NCBI RefSeq assembly: GCF_001476895.1
Contig: NZ_LDTB01000008.1
Location: 118,486 to 182,485, forward strand
From: Sphingomonas endophytica
Lineage (GTDB): Bacteria; Pseudomonadota; Alphaproteobacteria; Sphingomonadales; Sphingomonadaceae
Reading direction: 5' to 3'
DNA length: 64,000 bases
The translations under genes were made by a program, and so were the position numbers. Shown here piece after piece: positions 16,880 through 25,937 of the stretch; the stretch's first letter is position 1; each line of letters begins with the position of its first letter. A model generated the notes under the pieces. The model ran no database searches. It saw nothing but the letters and a program-made list of their open reading frames with translations, and had not been told where the DNA came from.

Positions 16880-18337
16880 TTACTTGCCGAACCGCAGTGG
16901 CCCTGGGCGCACGCGACTGGCGTGAAAATCCAGCCAGTCGAGCAGGTAGTTCTGCCGCACCCGCCACGGCGAGCGCTTCCCCTGCCGCGGCATGGCTCCG
17001 GCCGCTCGCCTGACATAGCCCGATTGCAACCCGAACAGCGGATCGTCGGACGCCTCGCCCGGCATGGCTATGGCCTCGACGCTGCGAAAGCTGCCGCGCC
17101 GCATGTGGCGGAGCAATCGACCGACGAATCGCGCGGTCAAGTCGCTCTTCAGCGTCCATGACGCATTGGTATAGCCGACCGAGAAGGCGAAGTTCGGCAC
17201 CCCGTCCAGCATCGCGCCGCGAAATACCAGTCGCTCCGCCATGACGACCGGGACGTCATCGACGCTGAGCGCGATCCCGCCCATCATCTGCACGCGCAGG
17301 CCCGTCGCGGTGACGATCACGTCGGCGGGGAGGTCCACGCCCGATTCGAGCGCGAGGCCGTCACGGGTGAAACGTGCTATCCGGTCGGTCACGATCGCCG
17401 CGCGCCTGTCCTTCAACACCGCGAACAGATCGGCGTCGGGCACGAGGCACAGCCGTTCGTCCCACGGATCGTAGCGCGGGGTCAGGTGCGCCATTTCGAA
17501 CCCCTCGCCCAGCAGCTTGCGCTGCTCGTCGGCGATGCCGCGCCGCACCGCCGCCGGGCGCTGCCGTGCCAACGTGTAGAAGAAGCTGCTGACCGCGATA
17601 CTCTTCCACCGGATCGCCGCATCGGCGGCGCGCGCGGGCAGAAGCCGCCGCAGTCGCGCGTCCACCGCGCTGCGCGACGGCATCGACACGATATAGGTGG
17701 GCGAGCGCTGGAGCATCGTGACGTGCGCCGCGCCGCGCCGCACCAGCGCGGGCACCAGCGTCACCGCCGTCGCCCCCGATCCGATCACCACGACACGCTT
17801 GCCGGTCACGTCGAGTGTTTCGGGCCAGAACTGCGGGTGGACCAGCGTTCCGGCGAACTCGCCTCGCCCCGGCCAGTCGGGCGCATGGCCCTGCGCGTAA
17901 TCGTAATAGCCGGTGCAGCCGTACAGGAACGCGCATGTCACGCGCGCCGCCACGCCATCTACCTCGTAATCGACCGTCCAGCGTGCATCCTGATGCGACC
18001 AGTCGGCCCGCAGCACGCGGTGCCGCAGCCGCACCAGCGCCGCCACGCCCGTCTCGCGCGCGGTATCGACGATGTAATCGCGGATGGCGCCGCCCTCGGC
18101 GATCGCCCGGTCGCCCCGCCACGCGCGGAACGGATAGCCGAGCGTCGCCATGTCCGAATCCGATCGCACGCCCGGATAGCGGAACAGGTCCCACGTACCG
18201 CCGATCGCGTCGCGCCCCTCGAAGATCGCGAGAGTCAGCCCCGCATCCTTCTCCCGCAGCCGTACCGCCGCGCCGATCCCCGAAAGCCCCGCCCCGACGA
18301 TCAGGACGTCAAGGTGTTCCGGGGAATGCTCAGGCAT
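16880..18337 (-). CDS. Flavin-containing monooxygenase (Baeyer-Villiger-like)
   Basis: 485 residues. The first dinucleotide-binding motif is IVGAGLSGIGAAVRL, followed by the FMO/BVMO landmarks GGTWDLFRYPGVRSDSDM and the FxGxxxHxxxW-type fingerprint FAGTLVHPQFWP. A second Rossmann motif, VVVIGSGATAVTL, binds NADPH, and TATGL follows. Such enzymes use FAD, NADPH and O2 to oxygenate ketones or soft nucleophiles; the substrate is not predictable. Its start overlaps the end of the upstream 136-residue gene by 8 bp, so the two are probably co-transcribed. Confidence 0.87.
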   Translation of the reverse strand: MPEHSPEHLDVLIVGAGLSGIGAAVRLREKDAGLTLAIFEGRDAIGGTWDLFRYPGVRSDSDMATLGYPFRAWRGDRAIAEGGAIRDYIVDTARETGVAALVRLRHRVLRADWSHQDARWTVDYEVDGVAARVTCAFLYGCTGYYDYAQGHAPDWPGRGEFAGTLVHPQFWPETLDVTGKRVVVIGSGATAVTLVPALVRRGAAHVTMLQRSPTYIVSMPSRSAVDARLRRLLPARAADAAIRWKSIAVSSFFYTLARQRPAAVRRGIADEQRKLLGEGFEMAHLTPRYDPWDERLCLVPDADLFAVLKDRRAAIVTDRIARFTRDGLALESGVDLPADVIVTATGLRVQMMGGIALSVDDVPVVMAERLVFRGAMLDGVPNFAFSVGYTNASWTLKSDLTARFVGRLLRHMRRGSFRSVEAIAMPGEASDDPLFGLQSGYVRRAAGAMPRQGKRSPWRVRQNYLLDWLDFHASRVRPGPLRFGK

Positions 18338-18740
18338 CCTCGGGCTCGACGATATTCGCCATCCATTCGGGGGCGGTGATCCGCGCGCGCTCGCGCTGCA
18401 TCAGCGGCGGCATTCCCAGCCGGCGCACATCGACCGCGCTCACGCCCTGCAACAGCAATCCGTCCAGGTGTCGGTCGCGCATCTCGATCAGGATGCCCAC
18501 CGGGGTCGCGCGCAGCATCGACCACATCAGTTCGCGCGCGCGCACCTTCCGGCCGCATACCTGCACCGCCGCGATCCGCCCGGTCGTGTCGATCGTCAGT
18601 GCGGCGCAGCGGTCAGCGCCGATCGTCGCGTCGAAGGCATGAAACCCCGGCAGCGCCTCGGCCACGGCCGTGATCGCCTCCTCAATCGAGTCCAACCGTC
18701 GTTCCGCCCGGCCGAACCCGAACAGCGAGCCGAGCCCCAC
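18330..18740 (-). CDS. Conserved-looking protein of unknown function
   Basis: 136 residues, no signal peptide or membrane segment. It starts MGLGSLFGFGRAERRL, then a mixed alpha/beta body with two well-separated cysteines (ADRCAAL and VQVCGRK). I do not recognise a family. It overlaps the following monooxygenase gene by 8 bp and lies 12 bp after the DUF442 gene, so all three probably form one transcript. Confidence 0.65.
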   Translation of the reverse strand: MGLGSLFGFGRAERRLDSIEEAITAVAEALPGFHAFDATIGADRCAALTIDTTGRIAAVQVCGRKVRARELMWSMLRATPVGILIEMRDRHLDGLLLQGVSAVDVRRLGMPPLMQRERARITAPEWMANIVEPEDA

Positions 18741-18752
18741 CGCCGTCGCCGT

Positions 18753-19178
18753 TCAGTTCGCGCGCACCGCGTCCATGAGCGGGCGCAAGGCGGTCAGGTC
18801 ATAGCCGGCGCGCGCCGCTTTCGCGGTCAGTTCCTCCGGTGCGTCGCCGCCGGCCGCCCCGGCCAGCGCCCACAGGTTGCAAGAACGCGTGCCCGAACGG
18901 CAATAGGCCAGCACCGGCCCGTCCGCCGCCGCCAGCGTCGCCGCCATCGCATCGACCTGCGGGCGCGAGAAACCGGCATGGGTGATCGGGATCGCGGTAT
19001 AGCCGAGCCCGGCGGCCTCCGCGGCGGCGCGGATCGCCTCGCCGGTCGGCTGGCCCGGCTCCTCGCCATCGGGGCGGTTGTTGACGATCGCGACATAGCC
19101 CGCCGCCTTGATGGCGGGCAAGTCCTGCGGGGTGATTTGCGGAGCGACCGCGATCCTGTCGTCGATGATGCGAAGCAT
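18753..19178 (-). CDS. DUF442/TIGR01244 family phosphatase-like (sulfur transferase) protein
   Basis: 141 residues. The whole protein is the small cysteine-based phosphatase/rhodanese-like domain found alone or fused to beta-lactamase-like hydrolases (Blh/ETHE1 type). The signature loop is YCRSGTRS with the nucleophile Cys93, matching C(X)5R. It starts with the family's typical IDDRIAVAPQITPQDLPAIKAAGY and NNRPDGEEPGQP. In related systems the domain handles persulfides or tyrosine phosphate; the substrate here is open. Confidence 0.85.
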   Translation of the reverse strand: MLRIIDDRIAVAPQITPQDLPAIKAAGYVAIVNNRPDGEEPGQPTGEAIRAAAEAAGLGYTAIPITHAGFSRPQVDAMAATLAAADGPVLAYCRSGTRSCNLWALAGAAGGDAPEELTAKAARAGYDLTALRPLMDAVRAN

Positions 19179-19224
19179 GACGCCATGCCGTAGCGAAACC
19201 GGGCGAGCGCGTCAGCCGGAAACG

Positions 19225-20997
19225 TCAGCCGCGCGCGCGGATCGTATCGAGGAACGCCTGCCCATAGGCATCCAGCTTGCGCTGCCCGACCCCTGCGATC
19301 CGCCCCAGCGCCATCAGCGAGGTCGGGCGCAGCGCCGCCATCTCGCGCAGCGCCGAGTCGTGGAAGATGACATAGGGTGGCACCCCCGCCTCCTTCGCCA
19401 GTTCGCGTCGGGTGCCGCGCAGCGCCTCGAACAGCGGATCGTCCGCCGGATTGTTCGCCCCGGCAGCCGCGCCGCGCCGGCGCCGCTCGCGCTTGGGCGG
19501 CTCGACCAGCGCCAGCGTCGATTCGCCCTTCAGCAGCGCGCGCGCCGCCGGGCCGAATTCCAGCCCGCCGTGCGGATTGGTGCGCAGCGCATCCTTCAGC
19601 AGCAGCGCGCGCCCGACCGGCTTGAGCATCGCGACCTCCGCGCCGTCGACGATGTTCCACACCGACAGCGCCTCGTGCCCGTTCATCAGGCTTCGCTCGC
19701 TGGATTTGCCGGTCAGCACCTCCTCGATATAGGTCGCACCGAACATCTGCCCGGTGCGGAACACCGCCGACAGATATTTGCGCGCCGTCTCGGTCGCGTC
19801 GATCGCGGCGGGGGGCGACAGGCAATTGTCGCAATTGCCGCAGGTCTCGGGCGGGTGCTCGCCGAAATGCCGCAGCAGGATCGCGCGGCGGCATCCCGCC
19901 GTCTCGACCAGCGCGCCCAGCGCCCCCAGCCGCTGCCGCTCGCCGGGCTGGCGATGCTCCTCGACCTCGGCGATGCGTTGCCGCGCGCGCGCGAAATCCT
20001 CCGCGCCCCAGAACAGATGCGCCACCGCCGGGTCGCCGTCACGCCCGGCGCGGCCGGTTTCCTGATAATAGGCCTCGATCGATTTCGGCAGCCCGGCATG
20101 CGCGACGAAGCGGACGTCGGGCTTGTCGATCCCCATCCCGAACGCGACCGTTGCGCACATCACCATGTCCTCGGACGCGACGAAATCGGCCTGATTCTTC
20201 GCGCGCACGGCGGGGTCGAGCCCGGCGTGATAGGCGCGCACCGGCCGCCCGGTGATCTGCGTCAGTTGCGCCGCCAGCTTCTCGGTCGCGGCGCGCGTCT
20301 GGACATAGACGATGCCCGGGCCCGGCGTGTCGCGCACCACATCGGCGATCTGGCGCGTGCTATTGTCCTTCGGGCGGATCGCGTAGCGGATGTTGGGGCG
20401 GTCGAAGCCCGCGACGATCATCCCCTCGTGCGGAATGCCGAGCTGTTCGAGGATGTCGGCGCGGGTATGCGCGTCGGCGGTGGCGGTCAGCGCGAGGCGC
20501 GGCACGTCCGCGAACGTGTCGAGCAACGGGCGCAGCAGACGATAGTCGGGGCGGAAGTCATGCCCCCATTCGCTGACGCAATGCGCCTCGTCGATCGCGA
20601 AGAGCGCCGGGCGGCCACGCGTCAGCAGGTCGCGAAAATCGGCGGTCGAGGCGCGCTCCGGCGCGACGTACAACAGGTCCAACTCGCCATCTAGGTAGCG
20701 CCCGCGCGTTTCGGCCCTGTTCTCGTCGACGCTGGTCAGCGTTGCCGCGCGCAGGCCCACGGCGGTCGCGGCGCGCAACTGATCGTGCATCAGCGCGATC
20801 AGCGGACTGACGACGATGCACGTACCGTCCAGCATCGCGGACGGCAGCTGGTAGCACAGCGACTTGCCCGCGCCGGTCGGCATCACCGCCAGCGTCCGTT
20901 CGCCCGCCAGCACGCGCGTCACCACCTGCTCCTGCACGCCGCGAAAGGCGGGGAAGCCGAAGATGCGTTGCAGGTCGGGGAGCGGATCGCGCGCCAT
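19225..20997 (-). CDS. recQ: ATP-dependent DNA helicase RecQ
   Basis: 590 residues from ATG 20997. A 3'-5' SF2 helicase acting at stalled forks and in recombination. Motif 0 FRGVQEQVV, Walker A PTGAGKSLCYQLP (Lys45), motif II DEAHC, motif III ALTATA and motif VI QETGRAGRDG are all present. The zinc-binding cysteines appear in HPPETCGNCDNC, followed by the winged-helix domain. A C-terminal HRDC domain (about 515-590, RRELAKEAGVPPYVIFHD and LDAYGQAFL) is kept. An in-frame upstream extension is not conserved-looking and is excluded. Confidence 0.95.
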   Translation of the reverse strand: MARDPLPDLQRIFGFPAFRGVQEQVVTRVLAGERTLAVMPTGAGKSLCYQLPSAMLDGTCIVVSPLIALMHDQLRAATAVGLRAATLTSVDENRAETRGRYLDGELDLLYVAPERASTADFRDLLTRGRPALFAIDEAHCVSEWGHDFRPDYRLLRPLLDTFADVPRLALTATADAHTRADILEQLGIPHEGMIVAGFDRPNIRYAIRPKDNSTRQIADVVRDTPGPGIVYVQTRAATEKLAAQLTQITGRPVRAYHAGLDPAVRAKNQADFVASEDMVMCATVAFGMGIDKPDVRFVAHAGLPKSIEAYYQETGRAGRDGDPAVAHLFWGAEDFARARQRIAEVEEHRQPGERQRLGALGALVETAGCRRAILLRHFGEHPPETCGNCDNCLSPPAAIDATETARKYLSAVFRTGQMFGATYIEEVLTGKSSERSLMNGHEALSVWNIVDGAEVAMLKPVGRALLLKDALRTNPHGGLEFGPAARALLKGESTLALVEPPKRERRRRGAAAGANNPADDPLFEALRGTRRELAKEAGVPPYVIFHDSALREMAALRPTSLMALGRIAGVGQRKLDAYGQAFLDTIRARG

Positions 20998-21105
20998 GTG
21001 CGGAGCCGCACGTAGGCGCGGGGCGCGGATCCTGCAACCGGCGCGCCGGAACAGCGGCAGGGCTTGCGGCGTTGTGGCGTGCTGATCTGTCAGCGAAAGT
21101 CCGCG

Positions 21106-21273
21106 ATGCACGCCCGGCCCAATCTCGCCCTGTTCACCTTTGCGGCGGCCGCCATGCTGGGCGGTTGCGAGCGCCGCGACGTCGACGCCGGTCGTCAGGC
21201 GGACACGCCGCGGCCGATCGCGCCCGCTGCCAAGGGCGTCGACGCACCCCCCGAAGCTCCGGCTGCGCAATGA
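21106..21273 (+). CDS. Small putative lipoprotein
   Basis: 55 residues: a positively charged start, a hydrophobic stretch and a lipobox MLGGC, followed by a short polar, proline/alanine-rich tail. The stop overlaps the start of the next gene (ATGA), which supports a real, translationally coupled frame. It is divergent from recQ, with 108 bp between the starts. No function can be proposed. Confidence 0.55.
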   Translation: MHARPNLALFTFAAAAMLGGCERRDVDAGRQADTPRPIAPAAKGVDAPPEAPAAQ

Positions 21274-21548
21274 GCGTCGGGCGCGTCGAGGATCAGCGAT
21301 CGGAGCAGGAGTTCGTGCTGACGGTCGACGGCCACCGCGCGGTGGCGGCCTATCAGCTGGAGGGGGACACGATCGTGTTCACCCATACGGTCGTCCCACC
21401 GGAGATCGAGGGCAGGGGCGTCGGCACCACCCTGATTCGCGGCGCGTTGTATCTGGTGCGCGACCGCGGGCTGAAGGTGATCCCGCAATGCCCGTTTGTC
21501 CGGGCCTATATCGATAAACACCCGGAAGCGCGCGACCTGCTGGCGTAA
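21270..21548 (+). CDS. Small GNAT-type N-acetyltransferase (GCN5-related, YjdJ-like)
   Basis: 92 residues, matching the short single-domain acetyltransferase family (PF14542). The motif A region reads HTVVPPEIEGRGVGTTLIRG, with the EGRGVG acetyl-CoA pyrophosphate loop. It ends with CPFVRAYIDKHPE, which is diagnostic for this small family. Likely acetyl acceptor unknown. The start is fixed by ATGA overlap with the lipoprotein gene. Confidence 0.85.
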   Translation: MSVGRVEDQRSEQEFVLTVDGHRAVAAYQLEGDTIVFTHTVVPPEIEGRGVGTTLIRGALYLVRDRGLKVIPQCPFVRAYIDKHPEARDLLA

Positions 21549-21595
21549 GGGGTGTGACGTCGCCGCATTCTGTCACCGTCACCCCACCCTATGGC

Positions 21596-21703
21596 CGTCA
21601 CCCCGGCGCAGGCCGGGGTCCAGCTACGGAACGACGGTGACGACGCGCAGCGTGCAATTACCGCGGCCTTCCCAACTGGACCCCGGCCTGCGTCGGGCTG
21701 ACG
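21596..21703. repeat. 108-bp palindromic repeat, CGTCACCCC class
   Basis: Left CGTCACCCCGGCGCAGGCCGG, then GGTCCAG; right CTGGACCCCGGCCTGCG and then GTCGGGCTGACG. It lies in the 200-bp gap between the GNAT gene and the convergent M3 peptidase; further GTCACC/GGTGAC half-sites flank it. No gene is visible in this gap. Confidence 0.75.
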
Positions 21704-21748
21704 GAGGAGCGGGGTGACACTCATGAAAATGCCACCCCGACAGCGCCG

Positions 21749-23884
21749 TTACGGCGCCACGCGGCTCCCGTCCGCATTCAGCCCCAGGTCGTGCAGCAAC
21801 GGCGCGATCTCCGGGTCCTTGCCGTTGAAGGCGCGGAACATCGTCGCATAATCCTCGGTATGGCCCTTCGACAGGATCATGTCGCGGAAGCGCTGGCCAT
21901 TGGCGCGGGTCATGCCGCCGTGGTTCTCGAACCAGTCGTAGGCGTTGTTGTCCAGCATCTTGGTCCACTGGTACGCATAATAGCCGGCCGAATAGCCGTT
22001 GCCCCAGATGTGCAGGAAATAGCTGGAGCGATAGCGCGGCGGGACGTCGTCGGTATCCAGCCCGGTAGCTGCCAGCGCCTTCTTTTCGAACGAATCGACA
22101 TCCTGCCGCCCGGCACTGGCAGGCAGCGAATGCCAGCTCATGTCGAGCTCCGCCGCCGCCAGCGCCTGACCGAAGGTGTTGCCGGTGTTGAAGGTCGAGG
22201 CGCGCTTGATCTTGTCGACCAGCGCGGGCGGGATCACCTGCCCCTGCGCGTTCACCGCGTAATGCGGCATCACCTTGGGGTCGAGCGCCCAATGCTCGTT
22301 GAACTGCGACGGGAATTCCACGAAGTCGCGCGCGGTGTTGGTCCCCGACACCGACGGATAGGTCTGGTTCGCGAACAGGCCGTGCAGCGCGTGGCCGAAT
22401 TCGTGGAACATCGTCACCACGTCGTCGAAGGTGATGAGCGCGGGCTGCCCCGCCGCCGGCTTGATGAAATTGCCGACGTTGTAGATGACCGGCTTCGTTC
22501 CCAGCAACTTCGACTGGTTGACGAAGTTCGACATCCAGGCACCGCCGTTCTTGTTGTCGCGCTTCCAGTAATCGAAGTACATCAGCCCGATCGGGGTGCC
22601 GTTCTCCTCGGACACCTCATAGACCATCACGTCCGGGTTATAGACGGGAATGTCGGTGCGACGCTTGAAGGTGATGCCGTAGAGCTGATTGGCGGCGTAG
22701 AAGACGCCATCGGTCAGCACGCGGTTGATCTCGAAATACGGCTTCAGCTCGTCCTGGTTCAGGTCGTACTTCGCCTTGCGCAGCCGCTCGGCATACAGAT
22801 CCCAGTCCCACGGCTTCAGCGTGAAGTCGCCGCCATCGGCCTTGATCTGCGCCTGGAGCTCGGCCGCCTCGCGGCGCTGTTCGGCCGCGACCGGGGTGCC
22901 CAGCTTCTGCATGAAGTCGAGCGCGGTCTTCGGGTTCTTCGCCATCTGGTCGGCCAGCACGTAATCGGCCCAGGTCGGGAATCCGAGCAGCGCCGCCTTC
23001 TGCGCGCGCAGGTCGGCGATCTGGCTGATCGTCGCGCGCGTATCGTTGGCGTCGCCCTTCTCGGCGCGCGACCAGCCCGCCTTGAACAGCGCCTCGCGCG
23101 TGGCGCGGTCGGTCAGCGAGGCGAGCGGCGGCTGCTCGGTCGTGTTCTGGAGCGTCAGCACATATTTGCCCGGCAGCCCGCGCTCCTTGGCGGTCGCGGC
23201 GGCGGCGGCGATCTCCGCTTCCGACAGCCCGGCCAGCTTCGCGCGGTCGTCGACCACCAGCGCCCCGGCCTTGGCGGCGGCAAGCAGCTTCTGCTGGAAC
23301 GCGGTTTCCAGCGTCGAGAGCTGCGCGTTGAGCGCGCTCAGCTTCGTCTTCTGCGCCGGGGCCAGTTGCGCACCGGCACGCACCATGTTCTGATAGGTCA
23401 GCGTCAGGACCTGCAGCTGCTCCGGTGTCAGCTTCAGCGTCGCGCGCCCGTCGTACAGGGTCTTCACGCGCGCGAAGAGCTTCGGGTTCAGCGTGATCGA
23501 ATCCTGATGCGCGGCGAACTTCGGCGCCAGCGTCGCCTGCGTCTTCTGCAGCACGTCGTCCGTGTTGGCGCCGACCACGCCGTAGAAGGCCATCGCCGCC
23601 CGCTCCAGCAGGCGACCCGACTTCTCCATTGCGGCAATCGTATTGTCGAAAGTCGGCGCGGCGCGGTTGTTGGCGATCGCCGCGATCTCGGCGCTCTGCT
23701 GCGCCATCCCGACTTCCAGCGCCGGAAGATAGTCGCTGTCCTTGATCCGGTCGAATGGCGGTGCCTCGAAGGGCAGGGTGCTGGCTTTCGCAAACGGATT
23801 GCTGGCCGGCAGGGTCGTCGTCTGGGCGGCGACCGCCGTGGTCGTCAGCGCCGTGAACAGGACGGCGGCGAGGGTGGTACGCAT
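21749..23884 (-). CDS. M3 family zinc metallopeptidase (peptidyl-dipeptidase Dcp-like)
   Basis: 711 residues from ATG 23884, chosen because it begins an N-terminal signal peptide (MRTTLAAVLFTALTTTAVAAQ). This indicates a periplasmic enzyme. The zinc site HEFGH lies at residues 494-498 with the downstream SQFNEHW region typical of the family. The N-terminal helical half (NPFAKASTLPFEAPPFDRI) matches Dcp. It removes dipeptides from the C-terminus of peptides. Cytosolic Dcp and OpdA lack a signal, so export is a sphingomonad-type variation. Confidence 0.9.
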   Translation of the reverse strand: MRTTLAAVLFTALTTTAVAAQTTTLPASNPFAKASTLPFEAPPFDRIKDSDYLPALEVGMAQQSAEIAAIANNRAAPTFDNTIAAMEKSGRLLERAAMAFYGVVGANTDDVLQKTQATLAPKFAAHQDSITLNPKLFARVKTLYDGRATLKLTPEQLQVLTLTYQNMVRAGAQLAPAQKTKLSALNAQLSTLETAFQQKLLAAAKAGALVVDDRAKLAGLSEAEIAAAAATAKERGLPGKYVLTLQNTTEQPPLASLTDRATREALFKAGWSRAEKGDANDTRATISQIADLRAQKAALLGFPTWADYVLADQMAKNPKTALDFMQKLGTPVAAEQRREAAELQAQIKADGGDFTLKPWDWDLYAERLRKAKYDLNQDELKPYFEINRVLTDGVFYAANQLYGITFKRRTDIPVYNPDVMVYEVSEENGTPIGLMYFDYWKRDNKNGGAWMSNFVNQSKLLGTKPVIYNVGNFIKPAAGQPALITFDDVVTMFHEFGHALHGLFANQTYPSVSGTNTARDFVEFPSQFNEHWALDPKVMPHYAVNAQGQVIPPALVDKIKRASTFNTGNTFGQALAAAELDMSWHSLPASAGRQDVDSFEKKALAATGLDTDDVPPRYRSSYFLHIWGNGYSAGYYAYQWTKMLDNNAYDWFENHGGMTRANGQRFRDMILSKGHTEDYATMFRAFNGKDPEIAPLLHDLGLNADGSRVAP

Positions 23885-23978
23885 TGAAACTCCTCGGAAC
23901 GATGGTTGCGCGGGGTGATGCACTCCCGCGCAGCACAGGGCAAGATGGCTGCCCTATCCACCGTTCCGTGGACGGGCG

Positions 23979-24164
23979 TCAGTCCACGGCGTCCTTCACC
24001 GTCTTGCCGGCGACCAGCCCGAGCACGAGAAAGATGAGAAACAGCGCCAGCGCGATGAAGAACAGGATCTTCGCGATGCCGACAAAGGCGCCGCCGATCC
24101 CGCCGAACCCCAGCGCGCCGAGCAACAGCCCCGCGACCAGGAAGATGACAGCCAGTTTCAACAT
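23979..24164 (-). CDS. DUF1328 (YtjA-like) small membrane protein
   Basis: 61 residues with two hydrophobic helices separated by a glycine-rich turn ([12 protein letters not shown]). [19 protein letters not shown] is the standard start of the UPF0391/DUF1328 family. Members are envelope or general-stress associated, function unknown. It lies 50 bp downstream of dps on the same strand, consistent with a joint stress response. ATG 24164 chosen over an upstream in-frame ATG that adds non-family sequence. Confidence 0.85.
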   Translation of the reverse strand: MLKLAVIFLVAGLLLGALGFGGIGGAFVGIAKILFFIALALFLIFLVLGLVAGKTVKDAVD

Positions 24165-24214
24165 GACGATGCTCCCGCGATTTCCGATGGTTAACGCGTC
24201 GGCGCCCGATCCGT

Positions 24215-24712
24215 TCAGCCGTTGCGGCTGGCCTCGAACAGGAACCAGGCGCGCTCCTCGGCCTGGTCGGTCCATTCGTCGACGATCCCGCTGGTGGCGT
24301 TGTCGCCCGCATCTTCCGACGCCTGCTTCACCTCGCGAAAGCGCTCGACCAGCGTCAGATTGTCGTCGCGCAGCTCGCCGAGCATGTCGGCGGCGCTGAC
24401 GAAGTCGCGGTCATTATCCTTGATCGACTGGCGGCGCGAGATGTCGCCGATCGAGCGCAGCGTGGTGTTGCCGGTCTTGCGCACCCGCTCGGCGATCGCA
24501 TCGGTCACGCCCAGGATCTGCGCGGCCTGATCGTCGAGCAGCAGGTGATAGTCGCGGAAGTGCGGCCCGCTGACGTGCCAGTGGAAGTTCTTCGTCTTGA
24601 GATACAGCGCGTAGCTGTCGGCGAGCGCGGCGTTGAGCGCGTCCGCTACTGTGCGCGTGTCGTTGCGCGCCAGATCGGTCGGCGTGTCGAGGGCGGGATT
24701 GATGTCGGTCAC
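24215..24712 (-). CDS. dps: Dps family DNA-protecting ferroxidase
   Basis: 165 residues. It forms dodecamers that bind DNA and oxidise and store iron, protecting DNA from peroxide. The inter-subunit ferroxidase centre is in [12 protein letters not shown] with the following [10 protein letters not shown] (His, Asp, Glu-type ligands). The C-terminal helix [17 protein letters not shown] matches the family. Family length is about 150-170. The 75-bp gap upstream should hold its promoter, but I see no clear OxyR or sigma motif. Confidence 0.93.
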   Translation of the reverse strand: MTDINPALDTPTDLARNDTRTVADALNAALADSYALYLKTKNFHWHVSGPHFRDYHLLLDDQAAQILGVTDAIAERVRKTGNTTLRSIGDISRRQSIKDNDRDFVSAADMLGELRDDNLTLVERFREVKQASEDAGDNATSGIVDEWTDQAEERAWFLFEASRNG

Positions 24713-24787
24713 GATTCGCTCCGTGATGTGATGTCGCGGGCGAAACGGTTGTCCGCGGGAATCGCTCCCGCCAGCATGCCGATCGGG

Positions 24788-25084
24788 TCAGGCGGCGACG
24801 CTGGACCGCGCGTCCTGCTCGGTAGGCGATCCGGGATATTCGCCGGTGACGGCTTCGTGCAGCAGCGCCAGCAGGCGATGCACCGGCACGCCGCGTTCGC
24901 CGCGTGCGACCGCGGTGCGAAGCTGATGGGCGGCCGCGACCGCGCCGGGCAGGTGGTGATGCTCCGCCAGCGCGCGGATACGATCGATGTCAGGGCCGAG
25001 TCGCGTCGGGCCGGCGCGCCAGTCGATCGTGGCGATTCGCGCCGACATTTCGGCGCGTGCGGTGATGGTATCGTCGCTGGTCAT
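24788..25084 (-). CDS. Small protein of unknown function upstream of dps
   Basis: 98 residues, soluble, with two predicted helical segments. HHHLPGAVAAAHQLRTAVARG is notable for a run of three histidines. GVPVHRLLALLHEAVTG follows. It lies 75 bp before dps on the same strand. I do not recognise a family. ATG 25084 is preferred to one seven codons upstream. Confidence 0.55.
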   Translation of the reverse strand: MTSDDTITARAEMSARIATIDWRAGPTRLGPDIDRIRALAEHHHLPGAVAAAHQLRTAVARGERGVPVHRLLALLHEAVTGEYPGSPTEQDARSSVAA

Positions 25085-25244
25085 GGCGGCTTCTCCTGTC
25101 CGCAATACATTAGGCGCCAGGGGTTACGACGCTCTTAACCGCGGCAAAGCTTGACTTCGCGGGCCGGTTGGGCCAAGCGCCCACCCCTGACGCGGCGGAG
25201 GAGCCTTCGCCGCATTTTTCGTTTTCATTCGCTAGGAACTGGTC

Positions 25245-25412
25245 ATGGCAAAGCCGACCACCGTCAAGATCAAGCTCGTCAGCACTGCGGACACCGGCTT
25301 CTTCTACGTCACGAAGAAGAACCCGCGCACGAAGACCGAGAAGCTCAGCTTCAACAAGTACGATCCCGTCGTGCGCAAGCACGTCGAGTTCAAGGAAGCC
25401 AAGATCAAGTGA
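25245..25412 (+). CDS. rpmG: 50S ribosomal protein L33
   Basis: 55 residues, exactly the usual L33 length. It starts [18 protein letters not shown] and continues [17 protein letters not shown] with the conserved end [18 protein letters not shown]. It is the C-minus (zinc-free) type, because the CxxC pairs are absent. An AGGA-type Shine-Dalgarno (CTAGGAACT) precedes the ATG. A transcription terminator lies about 90 bp downstream. Confidence 0.97.
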   Translation: MAKPTTVKIKLVSTADTGFFYVTKKNPRTKTEKLSFNKYDPVVRKHVEFKEAKIK

Positions 25413-25501
25413 TCGACCGGGTCGCGTAAGGATCGTTCGGTTACCCCGGCGAATGTTGGGGGCCAGAACGGTCCGGGCGATTCGATCTCGTTTGTCGGAA
25501 G

Positions 25502-25534
25502 ACCGCCCGCGCGCACCGCGTCGGCGGTTTTTTG
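25502..25534 (+). terminator. Intrinsic terminator after rpmG
   Basis: ACCGCC (25502-25507) pairs with GGCGGT (25523-25528) across a GC-rich loop, followed by a run of six T residues (25528-25533). It faces the convergent divK gene, whose stop is at 25538. Confidence 0.75.
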
Positions 25535-25537
25535 TCG

Positions 25538-25900
25538 TTACAGCAGCGCGTCGATGGCGGCCATGAACCGCGCAAGCGTGATCGGCTTGGAAATATAGGC
25601 GTCCGCGCCGGCGGTGCGGATCCGCTCCTCGTCCTCGCGCCCGGCATAGGCGGTCACCGCCATCACCGGAATGTGGCGCAGCGCCGCGTCCGCCTTGAGC
25701 TGGAGAATCAGTTCATAGCCGGTGACGTGCGGCATCTGGATGTCCATCACCACCAGGTCCGGCACGAAGGCGCGCGCGCGTTCCACCGCTTCGCGCCCGT
25801 CGCGGACGGGCTCCACGGCAAAGCCATGCGCCCGCAGCAGGTCGCAGAACAGCTTGAGATTAAGTTCGTTGTCCTCGACAACGAGCACCCGCTTTGCCAC
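25538..25900 (-). CDS. divK: Single-domain response regulator, DivK-like
   Basis: 120 residues, a receiver domain with no output domain. The acidic pocket is Glu9/Asp10, the phospho-acceptor Asp53 lies in VVMDIQMP, the conserved threonine in AVTAYA and Lys105 in YISKPI. The close match to alphaproteobacterial DivK, which relays PleC/DivJ phosphorylation to control CtrA and cell polarity, supports the name. In Caulobacter divK is followed by pleD; here no pleD follows, so this copy stands alone. The short 37-bp gap to the divergent DUF3572 gene must hold both promoters. Confidence 0.85.
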   Translation of the reverse strand: MAKRVLVVEDNELNLKLFCDLLRAHGFAVEPVRDGREAVERARAFVPDLVVMDIQMPHVTGYELILQLKADAALRHIPVMAVTAYAGREDEERIRTAGADAYISKPITLARFMAAIDALL

Positions 25901-25937
25901 GCGACGGCAACTCCTCCCAGTCCGGCGATACGAAACG

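Noticed and set aside
21791..23887. 698-codon plus-strand frame opposite the M3 peptidase
   Set aside because: Antisense to a gene with a clear HEFGH site and signal peptide; the product has no recognisable domain.
25110..25382. 90-codon minus-strand frame covering rpmG
   Set aside because: The plus strand encodes a full-length L33 with a Shine-Dalgarno sequence and a terminator.
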